From the NCBI RefSeq assembly GCF_040717445.1, contig NZ_JBFEFL010000001.1:1178001-1242000 (forward strand): a stretch of 64,000 bases of DNA. Direction: 5' to 3'. A model generated the notes under the pieces. It did no database searches. It was given only the letters and a program-made list of their open reading frames with translations, and had not been told where the DNA came from. The position numbers and the translations under genes were made by a program. Below are positions 46,606 through 54,692 of this stretch, piece after piece (positions within the stretch are counted from its first letter, which is position 1; every line of letters begins with the position of its first letter). The DNA comes from Qipengyuania sp. JC766 (lineage in GTDB: Bacteria > Pseudomonadota > Alphaproteobacteria > Sphingomonadales > Sphingomonadaceae).

Positions 46606-47151
46606 ATGACGAAACGCGTAATGATCCTCGCCACCGACGGCTTCGAACAATCCGAACTGTTCGATCCCAAGGCCAATCTGGAAGACGCCGGGTTCGAGAC
46701 CGAGATCGTCAGCCTCGAAAGCGGCGAGATCAAGGGCTGGGACGAAGACGACTGGGGCAAGAGCATCGCGGTCGACAAGACGGTCGACGAGATAGCGAAC
46801 TGCGAAGGCTACGACGCCCTACTGCTTCCCGGCGGCCAGATCAATCCCGACCTCTTGCGGGTCAACGAGCGCGCGGTGGCGATCGTGCGCGAATTCGATG
46901 CCGCCGGAAAGCCCATCGCAGCGATCTGCCACGCGCCGTGGCTGCTGATCGAAGCGGGCGTCATCGATGGCAAGACCGCGACCTGCTACACCTCGATCCG
47001 CACGGACCTGGAGAATGCAGGCGCGAAGGTCGTCGACCAGGAAGTGGCCGAAGACGGCAACATCATCACCAGCCGCAATCCGGACGACATCCCGGCCTTT
47101 TCTGAGGCTTTGATCGCCCAGTTGAAGTCGGACGTGCGCGAAGCCGCCTAA
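46606..47151 (+). CDS. PfpI/DJ-1 family protein (YhbO-like)
   Basis: This 181-residue type 1 glutamine amidotransferase-like protein has the nucleophile Cys in IAAICHAPWLLIEAG (about residue 106), Glu in DGFEQSELFDPKANLEDAG, and LLLPGGQINPDLLR. YhbO/PfpI proteins protect against oxidative, acid or glycation stress. AAGGAG lies 6 nt before the ATG. An EcfG-type promoter upstream and a strong terminator downstream make a stand-alone stress gene. The longer upstream frame overlaps parC and is rejected. Confidence 0.92.
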   Translation: MTKRVMILATDGFEQSELFDPKANLEDAGFETEIVSLESGEIKGWDEDDWGKSIAVDKTVDEIANCEGYDALLLPGGQINPDLLRVNERAVAIVREFDAAGKPIAAICHAPWLLIEAGVIDGKTATCYTSIRTDLENAGAKVVDQEVAEDGNIITSRNPDDIPAFSEALIAQLKSDVREAA

Positions 47152-47176
47152 ATACTGCACCGATGCAAATCGAGAA

Positions 47177-47206
47177 GCCCCGCCGCACCGCCGGCGGGGC
47201 TTTTTT
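47177..47206 (+). terminator. Strong intrinsic terminator after the PfpI-like gene
   Basis: GCCCCGCCG (47177-47185) pairs perfectly with CGGCGGGGC (47192-47200) around a 6-nt loop, followed by TTTTTT. Flanking AA on the left can extend the stem. Confidence 0.92.
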
Positions 47207-47215
47207 ATTTGCCGC

Positions 47216-47250
47216 TTGACCGCAGCCGGAAACGTGGCAAGATTGTGGCA
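47216..47250 (+). promoter_or_regulatory. Candidate promoter before DUF4349 gene, with sigma-54-like overlap
   Basis: TTGACC (47216-47221), 17 nt, AAGATT (47239-47244) fits a housekeeping promoter. Overlapping it, TGGCAAGATTGTGGCA (47235-47250) has the GG-N10-GC spacing of sigma-54 promoters and differs from TGGCACG-N4-TTGCA at two places. Which, if either, is used cannot be told from sequence. Confidence 0.4.
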
Positions 47251-47257
47251 TAAATAA

Positions 47258-47272
47258 GGCACCTCAGGTGCC
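47258..47272. repeat. Inverted repeat GGCACCT-C-AGGTGCC
   Basis: Seven-base arms with a single central C form an operator-like palindrome between the candidate promoter and the ATG of the DUF4349 gene (17 nt away). No U-tract follows, so it is not a terminator. Confidence 0.5.
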
Positions 47273-47289
47273 GCTTCGGGAGATGGCTT

Positions 47290-48198
47290 ATGCGTGCGTC
47301 CCTGTTGGCCCTGGCGGTAACGGCCGCTGCCCTCTCCGCCTGTTCCGGGCCGAGCGAAAGCACGGAGGCTGTCACCACGGCGGACATGGCCGAGCCGCCG
47401 CCTGCGAGCTTCGTCAATGCGGCCGATGGCGGAGACGGCGAAGCCGCCGAAATCCCGGTCAGCACCCCGCAGATCGCCTACACCTACCAGTACGGTTTTC
47501 GCGTCGCGAATGGTGCGATCGCGGGCCTGCAATCCCGCCATGTCGAACTGTGCGAAGCCAAGGGCCCGACTGTCTGCCGGATCATTTCCATGGAGCAGTC
47601 CGAGGACGAAGGCGATTACGGCTTCGGCACGCTGCAACTCGAAGTCGCTGCCCCGCAGGCTCGCAGTTTCGGAACCGAACTGGCGACTGTCGCCGAGCAG
47701 CAGGACGGCGAGCAGATCTCCGCCTCGATCGCAGGCGAGGACCTGTCCAAGCAGATCGTCGATACCGAGGCGCGCCTGCGTGCCCGAACCCTGCTGCGCG
47801 ATCGGCTGATGGAAGTGCTGCGCAACCGGCAAGGCACGGTGGCGGAGCTGGTCGAGGCGGAACGCGGCGTGGCGCAGGTCAACGAGGAGATCGACCAGGC
47901 GACCAGCTGGCTGGCGGAAATGCGCGGCCGGGTCGCCTTCAGCGATGTCACCGTGCGTTACAGCTCGGGCTCGCCCAGCTCGGGCGGCTTCCTCGAACCG
48001 ATCCGTTCGGTGTTCGGCGCGCTGGGCTCCATCCTCGGCACGGTCATCGCCGTCCTCATCGCGCTCATCGTCGTTGCCGTGCCGGTGGGGCTGGTGGTCT
48101 GGGCGATCGTCTGGGGCGTGCGCCGGATCCGTATCGCCGCGAGCCGCAAGCCCGGCCCCGACAATCCCAAGGAGGGCGAGACTGCCCCGCAACCCTGA
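47290..48198 (+). CDS. DUF4349 lipoprotein
   Basis: This 302-residue protein has lipoprotein signal MRASLLALAVTAAALSAC (Cys18), an acidic linker, and the DUF4349 domain (about 60-260). The domain includes a coiled coil (SKQIVDTEARLRARTLL ... VEAERGVAQVNEEIDQ) and GRVAFSDVTVRYSS. A membrane helix (SILGTVIAVLIALIVVAVPV) and a basic tail follow. A lipidated N-terminus plus a C-terminal membrane helix suggests attachment at both ends. Function unknown. GGGAG lies upstream of the ATG. Confidence 0.88.
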   Translation: MRASLLALAVTAAALSACSGPSESTEAVTTADMAEPPPASFVNAADGGDGEAAEIPVSTPQIAYTYQYGFRVANGAIAGLQSRHVELCEAKGPTVCRIISMEQSEDEGDYGFGTLQLEVAAPQARSFGTELATVAEQQDGEQISASIAGEDLSKQIVDTEARLRARTLLRDRLMEVLRNRQGTVAELVEAERGVAQVNEEIDQATSWLAEMRGRVAFSDVTVRYSSGSPSSGGFLEPIRSVFGALGSILGTVIAVLIALIVVAVPVGLVVWAIVWGVRRIRIAASRKPGPDNPKEGETAPQP

Positions 48199-48298
48199 AG
48201 GTCCGTCAGCTCTACTTGCGGTCCCATAAAAAAGGCGGACCACTACTCCGCTGTTAATCACTATTTATCGCGTGGTTAATAGAGGTGGGCGCCTAGAG

Positions 48299-50602
48299 AT
48301 GGGGTTGCACCGTTTCCTTTGCGCCTTTCTGGCCATTTTCTGTGCCGCGACAATGGTTTCGCCGGCGCTGGCGCAGCAGCGCGCAATCATTAACCCCTCG
48401 TTCGAATCCAACGATCCGAACGGGCCCGGAGCGCCCAGCTTCATCATCACGCCCAACGGGACCGTTGCCGGCTGGAACTCCACCACGGGCGAGATCGAGT
48501 TGTGGGATACGAACTTCAACGGCGTGCCGGCCTATCAGGGCAACGTCTTTGCGGAGATGAATGCTTCGGCCCCCGGCGCGCTCTACCAGACGATCTGCAT
48601 GGTCAATGGCGAGCAGATCGGGTGGCAGTTTGCCCACCGCGCGCGCACCGGCGGGGCCGCGACCCAGACGGCGTCCTTCCAGATCGCCAGCCAGACAGGG
48701 ACGCTGATCCAGAACCTCGCCACCCAGTCCTCGACCATCAACAATGTCTGGAACCTCAATACCGGCCAGACGACCTATAACGGCCCTTCGGGCATGCAGC
48801 GGGTGCAGTTCACCACGACCAATCCCGGGTCCTTCGGCAACTTCCTCGACGATATCCGGATCAACCTGAATCCGTTCGTGGAATTCAGCTCCAACGCGAC
48901 GACCGGTGTCGAATCCATTCCGACCGCGAACCTCCCGACGCTGATCGTCAGCGGTTCGATCTTCACCAGCCGGACGGTCACGGTGACGATCACCGGCGGA
49001 ACGGCCACGCGCGGCACGGATTATACGACGCCCGGCGGCGGCGCGACTTTCACCGTGACCATCCCGCCCGGCATCTACCAGCGTACGGCCGTGCCGCTGG
49101 GCATCACGATCATCAACGACAATGCGATCGAGAGCAGCGAGACGATCACGATGAGCCTCGTCGCCGGTAGCGGCTACACCATCTCGGGCACCAGCACGTG
49201 CGGGGGCACGCCGATTGCATCTTCCACCTACACCATCACCGATGACGACGCCCGACTGACCCTCACGAAATCGTGGGTCAACGGCCGCAACGGGGACTCG
49301 GTCGACCTGGCCATAACCGGCGGGTTCGGCGCCAGCCCGGGATCCTCGACCGTCGGGGGCAGCGCCACCAACGCGTCCTCCAACGCGACGGTCGGGCAGA
49401 CGATCACCTTCACCGAAACATTCACGTCCGGCAACGGCGCCAATTACGACACCAGTTTCGCCTGCATCAACAACAGCAACGGAAGCGCGATAACCACCGG
49501 AGGCAGCGGCCGAAGTCGCACCCTGACGGTTCCGCTCCTCTCCAACGTCACCTGTACCTACACGAACACCCGAAGATCGGCGCAGCTGACCTTGCGCAAG
49601 ACCTGGTCGCGCGCCCGCATACTGGATGCGGCGCAGCTCCAGAGCACGGGCTTGGCAAACAACGCCATCATCGACGCGGTGGCCAATACCGCGAACGAGA
49701 CGGATACTGCCACGCCGGTCACCGTCTATGCCGGCGACGTGGCGACGTTCAGCGAGACGTTCACCAACGGCAATGCGGCGAATTACAGCGCGACCTTTGC
49801 CTGTACCGGCAATGCGACGGCGGTGACGGGGACAACGCTGACGGTGAATGCGGCGGACACCGCGATCACCTGCACCTTCACCAACACCCGGCTGGCCGTC
49901 CAGCTCCAGCTGCGCAAGGTCTGGGTCAACGCGATAACCGGCAACACGGTCACCCTGCCCGCGACTACCGGATTCACCGCCAATACCGCCGCGTTCCAGG
50001 CAGTCGCAAACACGGCGAACGAGACCGATACGGGCACCGCCGTGACGGTTTATGCCGGCGATACGGGGACGATCAGGGCGGAAGTCTTCACGGTGGGCAC
50101 CGCGTCCGCCTACCAGGCCGTGCTGAACTGCACGGGCGGCACGTTGAGCGGGACCGACGCGCGGGCGAACAACACGCTCGCCATCAATGCCGCCGATGCC
50201 GGGACCACCATCGTGTGCAGCTACACCAACGCGCGCGTCACGCCGCTGACGGTGGTCAAGACGAGCAGCGTGGTGTCGGATGGGATCAACACGACGAACC
50301 CGATGGCTATCCCCGGCGCGATCGTGCGTTACTGCATCCTCATCACCAATCCGGGCAGCACCACTGCCGCCAACGTCATCGCCACGGACAGCCTGCCTGC
50401 GCGAACCACCTTTAATACGGGCTCCATGCGATCAGGCACGTCCTGCGCCGGCGCTGTCACGGTGGAGGACGAGAATGCCATCGGTCCGGACGAAAGCGAC
50501 CCGTTCGGCATGGCCCTTTCCGGCACCGTCGTGACCGGGGCCGCACCGAACCTTGCCGCCGGGGCCAGCTTCGCGATGGTGTTTACCGTTACCGTCAACT
50601 GA
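48299..50602 (+). CDS. Large secreted repeat protein (Calx-beta / DUF11-like)
   Basis: This 767-residue protein has signal peptide MGLHRFLCAFLAIFCAATMV...ALA. A carbohydrate-binding-like N-terminal domain (about 27-190) is followed by a Calx-beta domain (about 195-315, ending YTITDDD). Three tandem repeats of 105-115 residues each open with L[TQ]L[TR]KxW (about 320, 430 and 536) and hold a FTNT/YTNT strand, and a DUF11-like domain follows (about 650-767). Ser/Thr/Asn-rich, cysteine-poor, no C-terminal anchor, sorting or T9SS-like signal. Probably a surface or released adhesin-like protein. ATG 48299 preferred to GTG 48272. Confidence 0.82.
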   Translation: MGLHRFLCAFLAIFCAATMVSPALAQQRAIINPSFESNDPNGPGAPSFIITPNGTVAGWNSTTGEIELWDTNFNGVPAYQGNVFAEMNASAPGALYQTICMVNGEQIGWQFAHRARTGGAATQTASFQIASQTGTLIQNLATQSSTINNVWNLNTGQTTYNGPSGMQRVQFTTTNPGSFGNFLDDIRINLNPFVEFSSNATTGVESIPTANLPTLIVSGSIFTSRTVTVTITGGTATRGTDYTTPGGGATFTVTIPPGIYQRTAVPLGITIINDNAIESSETITMSLVAGSGYTISGTSTCGGTPIASSTYTITDDDARLTLTKSWVNGRNGDSVDLAITGGFGASPGSSTVGGSATNASSNATVGQTITFTETFTSGNGANYDTSFACINNSNGSAITTGGSGRSRTLTVPLLSNVTCTYTNTRRSAQLTLRKTWSRARILDAAQLQSTGLANNAIIDAVANTANETDTATPVTVYAGDVATFSETFTNGNAANYSATFACTGNATAVTGTTLTVNAADTAITCTFTNTRLAVQLQLRKVWVNAITGNTVTLPATTGFTANTAAFQAVANTANETDTGTAVTVYAGDTGTIRAEVFTVGTASAYQAVLNCTGGTLSGTDARANNTLAINAADAGTTIVCSYTNARVTPLTVVKTSSVVSDGINTTNPMAIPGAIVRYCILITNPGSTTAANVIATDSLPARTTFNTGSMRSGTSCAGAVTVEDENAIGPDESDPFGMALSGTVVTGAAPNLAAGASFAMVFTVTVN
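49588..50247 (+). repeat. Tandem coding repeats in the secreted protein
   Basis: Two of the three domain repeats (49588-49904 and 49905-50247) also show similarity at DNA level, for example the stretch encoding VANTANETDT[AG]T[PA]VTVYAGD near 49680-49740 and again near 50005-50065. The first copy (from about 49258) is more diverged. Confidence 0.65.
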
Positions 50603-50610
50603 CCCGAAAA

Positions 50611-50940
50611 TCAGCGACGCATGTCGTGGCTTTGCGCAGGGATGGCGACTTCGAGGCCATCCAGCCCCGGCTCCAGTTCGATCTGACAGGAAAGCCGGCT
50701 GGTCGGCGCGACCCCTGCCGCGAGGTCCAGCATGTCCTCCTCGTCCTCGCTCGCCTCGGGCAGGCGCGCGAACCACTCCTTTGCGATAATCACATGACAG
50801 GTGGAACAGGCCATCTGGCCTTCGCACGTTCCCTCCAGCGGCATTCCGGCCGCCTGCGCGGTTTCGAGGAGGGAGGCGCCGTCTGCGCCTTCCACCTCGA
50901 CCGCGTCGCCCTCGGCCGTGATGAAACGGACGCGCACCAT
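50611..50940 (-). CDS. 2Fe-2S ferredoxin (adrenodoxin type)
   Basis: This 109-residue ferredoxin begins MVRVRFITAEGDAVEVEG and has the cluster ligands in CEGQMACSTCH (C-x5-C-x2-C) and the fourth Cys in RLSCQIEL. This spacing is the ISC/adrenodoxin type, which can supply electrons for Fe-S assembly. Its ATG shares one base with the stop of the second desulfurase (TGATG), so it is on the same message. It is convergent with the repeat protein (8-nt gap). Confidence 0.94.
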   Translation of the reverse strand: MVRVRFITAEGDAVEVEGADGASLLETAQAAGMPLEGTCEGQMACSTCHVIIAKEWFARLPEASEDEEDMLDLAAGVAPTSRLSCQIELEPGLDGLEVAIPAQSHDMRR

Positions 50941-52016
50941 CAGATACCTTGCGCCTCTGCCGCGGCGTTGATTGTGCCGGCGGCCTTCTCGATATCCTCG
51001 ACCGCCGTGTAGCGGCCGAAGCCGAGCCGGATCGAGCTCTTCGCCTGCTTCTTCGAAAGGCCGATCGCCTCGAGCACGTGGCTGGTGCGGCCCGATCCGC
51101 TGGCACAGGCGGATCCGGCGCTGAACATGATGTCCCGGCAGTCGCTCATCAGGCGATTGACGTCGAGTCCGTCGCGCCGGATGTTCAGATTGCCGTGCCA
51201 GCGCGCATCGGCGCTGCCGTTCAGTTCCCAGTCGGCGAACAGCTCGCGCGACCGGTTCCACAGTTCCTCGATATGGTCCGCATCCTGCGCCATCCGCTCG
51301 CGCGCTTCCTGCGCCGCCGCGCCGAACCCTGCGCACAGCGCCGGGCTGAGCGTGCCGGACCGTAGGCCGTCCTCCTGCCCGCCGCCGGTCTGGACCTCGT
51401 CCAGTTCGACGCCCTGTCGGATCCACAGCGCGCCGATACCCTTGGGGCCGTGCAGCTTGTGCGCGCTGACCGCGATCATGTCCGCCCCGGTGACCTCGAT
51501 CCTGCCGTAGGCCTGCACCGCGTCACACAGGTAGAGCGCGTTGTTCTCCTTCGCCTTGCGATGCCATTCCACCGTGGGCTGGATCACGCCGATCTCGTTG
51601 TTGACCTGCATCAGGCAGACCAGCCTGGTATCGGCGGGCAGGTCCTGCTTCGTGTTGCACTGTCCGTCCTTCGCCACGTTCAGGACATGCGTCTTCCCGA
51701 GTGCGCGCGCCGTGTCGAGGACCGCCGCGTGCTCGATGGCGGATACGGAGACCGAACCGCCCGAGCCGCTGCCGCGCATGGCGAGGTTGATCGCCTCGGT
51801 CGCGCCGGAGGTGAAGATCACGCGCCCCCCGGCCGGGAACAGCTGCGCCACCTGGTCGCGCGCCAGTTCGACCGCGGCCGCGGCCTGCCTGCCCATCCGG
51901 TGGGGGCTATGCGGATTGCCGAAGCCGGTGCCGTCCGGCCCGTCCAGCCAGCGCAGCATGGCGTCGCGCGCTTCGGGCGCGAGCGGAGTGGTGGCCTGGT
52001 AGTCGAGATAGATCAT
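50940..52016 (-). CDS. Cysteine desulfurase (NifS/IscS-like), second copy
   Basis: This 358-residue PLP enzyme removes sulfur from cysteine. Motifs are MIYLDYQATTPLAPEAR, NPHSPHRMGRQAAAAVE, FTSGATEAINLAM, EIGVIQPTVEWH, PLP-Lys in SAHKLHGPKGIGALW, and the catalytic Cys loop SAGSACASGSGRTSHVL. All key residues are present. The ATG at 52016 overlaps the upstream desulfurase stop in an ATGA. It is a distant paralogue of its neighbour, not a recent copy. No scaffold (IscU, SufBCD) gene is adjacent. Confidence 0.94.
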   Translation of the reverse strand: MIYLDYQATTPLAPEARDAMLRWLDGPDGTGFGNPHSPHRMGRQAAAAVELARDQVAQLFPAGGRVIFTSGATEAINLAMRGSGSGGSVSVSAIEHAAVLDTARALGKTHVLNVAKDGQCNTKQDLPADTRLVCLMQVNNEIGVIQPTVEWHRKAKENNALYLCDAVQAYGRIEVTGADMIAVSAHKLHGPKGIGALWIRQGVELDEVQTGGGQEDGLRSGTLSPALCAGFGAAAQEARERMAQDADHIEELWNRSRELFADWELNGSADARWHGNLNIRRDGLDVNRLMSDCRDIMFSAGSACASGSGRTSHVLEAIGLSKKQAKSSIRLGFGRYTAVEDIEKAAGTINAAAEAQGI

Positions 52017-53074
52017 GCGGACTTCGCCATATCTATCCAGACCTCGCAGAAGCGTTCCACTTCTTCCCTCGTCGTATTCCAGCCGAGGCTGACGCGGATC
52101 GTGTTGGCTGCGATTTCGGGTTCCACATTCATGGCCTGCAGGACCGCGCTGGTCTTCATCGTGCCACTGGAGCAGGCCGAGCCTTGCGAGACCGATATTC
52201 CGGCCATGTCGAACCGCATCACCTGCGCGCTGGCCGAGATGCCGGGCATGGCGATTGCTTGGATATAGTGCACAGGATCGCACAGCCTGTCGGAAAGCCA
52301 GGTCCCGCCCCGGCTGCGGCATTCGGGCGCAAGGGCTTGCAGCGCGTTCATCGCCTCATCATTGAAATAGCCGTCGCCGGCCGCTTCCAGCGCGGCGACC
52401 ATGCCCAGCACGGCCGGCAGGTTCTCGGTCCCGCGACGATACCCGCGCTCGTGCCCGCCGGACGGTTCCAGCATCGCGAAGTCGCGGACCAGCAGCGCCC
52501 CCACCCCGATCGGGCCGCCGAATTTGTGCGCGGACACGATGCCCATATCCGTCGCCGCGAGGTTTCGCTTGCCCGCCGATTGCGCAAAATCGGTGAGGAG
52601 CACGCCCCCTGCCCGTCCGACCTCCCCGGCAATCGTCTCGACAATTTGGCGGTTACCGGTCTCGGAATTGACGTCCTGCACCGCCACCAGCGCGCCGGGC
52701 CCGTCGATCGCCTGGCGCAGGGCATCCAGATCGACCTGTCCGTCGGACAGGACCGGTATGCGCGTCGCGCCCGGCACCGCCTGCAGGATGCAGTCGTGTT
52801 CGACCGCGCTCACCAGCTTTGTGCCGGCTTTCGCCCGCGAAAGGGCGAGCGCGGCGGCTTCGCTAGCTCCACTGGTGAAGATCAGTTCGCCCGACCACCC
52901 GATCGAGCGCTTCATGCGCATCCTGGCGTCCTCCAGCGCGGCGCGGGCCTGCCGTCCTTCGGCATGCGGACTGCTGGGGTTCGCCCAGAGGCGGAAGCCC
53001 TCCTCCATCGCCGCCTTCGCTTCGGGACGAAGCGGCGTGGTGGCGGCATGGTCGAGATAGATGCGGGAGGCGAT
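52013..53074 (-). CDS. Cysteine desulfurase, first copy, apparent ATC start
   Basis: The PLP enzyme has all motifs: IYLDHAATTPLRPEA, NPSSPHAEGRQARAAL, FTSGASEAAALAL, SAHKFGGPIGVG (PLP-Lys) and SVSQGSACSSGTMKTS (Cys loop). The conserved N-terminus IYLDHAATTPL is upstream of the first ATG (53008). No ATG, GTG or TTG lies in frame between it and the TAG at 53114-53116. ATC at 53072-53074 would give MASRIYLDHAATTPL, a textbook N-terminus of 353 residues. Initiation at 53008 would drop about 22 residues of the fold. A start-codon mutation or base-call error is also possible. Confidence 0.85.
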   Translation of the reverse strand: MASRIYLDHAATTPLRPEAKAAMEEGFRLWANPSSPHAEGRQARAALEDARMRMKRSIGWSGELIFTSGASEAAALALSRAKAGTKLVSAVEHDCILQAVPGATRIPVLSDGQVDLDALRQAIDGPGALVAVQDVNSETGNRQIVETIAGEVGRAGGVLLTDFAQSAGKRNLAATDMGIVSAHKFGGPIGVGALLVRDFAMLEPSGGHERGYRRGTENLPAVLGMVAALEAAGDGYFNDEAMNALQALAPECRSRGGTWLSDRLCDPVHYIQAIAMPGISASAQVMRFDMAGISVSQGSACSSGTMKTSAVLQAMNVEPEIAANTIRVSLGWNTTREEVERFCEVWIDMAKSA

Positions 53075-53092
53075 CGGGCGTGCTCGAAATGA

Positions 53093-53120
53093 TTGCGATT
53101 TGAAGACGAAACCCTATATA
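53093..53120 (+). promoter_or_regulatory. Candidate sigma-70 promoter for the alpha/beta hydrolase gene
   Basis: TTGCGA (53093-53098), a 16-nt spacer, and TATATA (53115-53120) lie in the 101-nt gap between the divergent desulfurase and hydrolase genes. The ATG is 55 nt downstream of the -10. Confidence 0.4.
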
Positions 53121-53175
53121 GCCCGCCACTTCGCGCGCGCCACCCGCGCGCTGTCTCATCCCGCAGGACCCATCC

Positions 53176-53832
53176 ATGCCCACCGTCATTTTCCCCGGCC
53201 CCGAAGGTCGTCTCGAAGGTCGTTTCTCCCCCGCGCCGCGCCCCCGCGCGCCCGTCGCAATGATCCTGCACCCGCATCCGCAGGGCGGCGGAACGATGAA
53301 CGAGCAGATCACGCAAAAGCTCTACAAGACCTTCGTCGATCGCGGCTTCGCGACGCTGCGCTTCAATTTCCGAGGCGTGGGCCGCAGCCAGGGGAGCTTC
53401 GACAACGGCATCGGCGAATTGTCGGACGCGGCCAGCGCGCTGGACTGGATCCAGTCGATCCACGAAGAAGCGCAGGTGACCTGGGTCGCCGGCGTGAGCT
53501 TCGGCGCACTGATCGGGATGCAGTTGCTGATGCGCCGCCCCGAAATCCGCGGCTGGATCAGCATCGGCGCCCCGGCCAGCATGTACGATTTCAGCTTCCT
53601 CGCCCCCTGCCCCGCCAGCGGCATCTTCATCCACGGCGCGCAGGACACGGTGGTGCCGCCGCCCGCCGTAACCAAGCTCGTGGAAAAGCTGCGCACGCAA
53701 AAGCACATCACCGTGCATCACGAGGAAATCCCGCGCGCCAACCACTTCTTCGAGAACGAGCAGGACGAGTTGATGGCTTCGGTCAACAACTACCTCGACT
53801 TCCGCCTCGATCCCAACTGCCCCATCACCTGA
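53176..53832 (+). CDS. Alpha/beta hydrolase of the type linked to Fe-S cluster loci
   Basis: This 218-residue protein is close to the hydrolase often encoded in alphaproteobacterial suf operons: MPTVIFPGPEGRLEGRF, ILHPHPQGGGTMNEQI, FNFRGVGRSQGSFD, nucleophile Ser in WVAGVSFGALIG, acid in HGAQDTVVPPP and His in PRANHFF. No signal peptide. Its exact reaction is not known. It is divergent from the two desulfurase genes; sufB, sufC and sufD are not here. Confidence 0.9.
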   Translation: MPTVIFPGPEGRLEGRFSPAPRPRAPVAMILHPHPQGGGTMNEQITQKLYKTFVDRGFATLRFNFRGVGRSQGSFDNGIGELSDAASALDWIQSIHEEAQVTWVAGVSFGALIGMQLLMRRPEIRGWISIGAPASMYDFSFLAPCPASGIFIHGAQDTVVPPPAVTKLVEKLRTQKHITVHHEEIPRANHFFENEQDELMASVNNYLDFRLDPNCPIT

Positions 53833-53896
53833 CGTAACGGTCAGTCGTCGATGATTGACGCCGCGCAACAAGCTTGCGTGGCGAGAAATCAGGCGT

Positions 53897-53924
53897 TTGC
53901 AATATTGCCGTGATGTTGTATCAT
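53897..53924 (+). promoter_or_regulatory. Candidate sigma-70 promoter for tonB-like gene
   Basis: TTGCAA (53897-53902), a 16-nt spacer, and TATCAT (53919-53924) lie in an AT-rich patch 41 nt before the ATG at 53966. Confidence 0.5.
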
Positions 53925-53965
53925 TTCCGAAGCTCGCCGCCAGTGCGGGCAGAAGGAGAGGCATC

Positions 53966-54682
53966 ATGGCATACGTCGACAACACATCCGGATCCGAAAG
54001 AACCACCGCCATCGCGGGCGTCGCGCTCGTTCATGTCGGTATCGGTGCGGCATTGCTCGCAGGTCTCGCGACGTCCGTAATCGTCCCGCCGACCGCCCCC
54101 GCCCCGAAGGCGACGGATGTGTTCATCACCATCCCGCCCGCACCGCCCGAGCCGACGCAGACGGCAAGCGAGCGCGAGGTTCAGTCGCCCGACACGACGC
54201 CGCCCGTGCCCCACATTCCGCCTTCGACGAACGATCCGCTGACGGACACCCGGCAAACGACCGGTCCGGCACTTCCGAACGACGACTGGCTTTTCGAGGA
54301 CCCCGGGACCGGAACCGCCACCGGCACGCCCGGCCCGACCGGTACGCCGTCGAGCCGTCCAAGCCCGACGCCTTCGCCGTCCTTCGACCCCGTCTCGGCC
54401 AGGCCGAGCAACGACGCGTCGCGCTGGATCCGCGATTCCGATTTCCGGACTGCGTGGATCAACCGCGGATACGAGGGCACCGTCGGTTTCCGCGTTTCGA
54501 TCGATACGCGAGGCAGGGTTACCGACTGTGCCGTCACACGGGGCAGCGGATACGCGCCGCTCGACAGCGCGACTTGCAAGCTGGTCGCCGAACGCGCCCG
54601 CTTCACGCCTGCCCGCGACACGAAGGGTGCGACGGTATCCGGAACCTATACCGGCGCGGTGCGCTGGCAGGTTCCCAACTGA
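53966..54682 (+). CDS. TonB family energy transducer
   Basis: This 238-residue protein has an N-terminal membrane helix (about 14-40: TAIAGVALVHVGIGAALLAGL), a Pro/Thr-rich periplasmic linker (about 48-150) and a TonB C-terminal domain (about 160-238) with GTVGFRVSIDTRGRVTDCAVTRGSG, ATCKLVAERARFTPARD and a final GAVRWQVP. AAGGAG lies 7 nt before the ATG. It would transfer proton-motive energy to an outer-membrane receptor; exbB, exbD and a receptor are not in the window. Two Cys in the domain are unusual for TonB. Confidence 0.9.
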   Translation: MAYVDNTSGSERTTAIAGVALVHVGIGAALLAGLATSVIVPPTAPAPKATDVFITIPPAPPEPTQTASEREVQSPDTTPPVPHIPPSTNDPLTDTRQTTGPALPNDDWLFEDPGTGTATGTPGPTGTPSSRPSPTPSPSFDPVSARPSNDASRWIRDSDFRTAWINRGYEGTVGFRVSIDTRGRVTDCAVTRGSGYAPLDSATCKLVAERARFTPARDTKGATVSGTYTGAVRWQVPN

Positions 54683-54692
54683 CGGCGTTGCA

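Noticed and set aside
48202-48242. GGTCC...GGACC pairing after the DUF4349 gene as a terminator
   Set aside because: The loop would be about 30 nt and no U-tract follows in the right place.
53006-53008. ATG 53008 as the true start of the first cysteine desulfurase
   Set aside because: It would remove the conserved IYLDHAATTPL region needed for the fold; the ATC reading is kept as a hypothesis instead, with this as the alternative.
53832-53966. Possible Fur box before tonB
   Set aside because: The AT-rich patch fits a sigma-70 promoter better; I find no 19-bp Fur-like inverted repeat.
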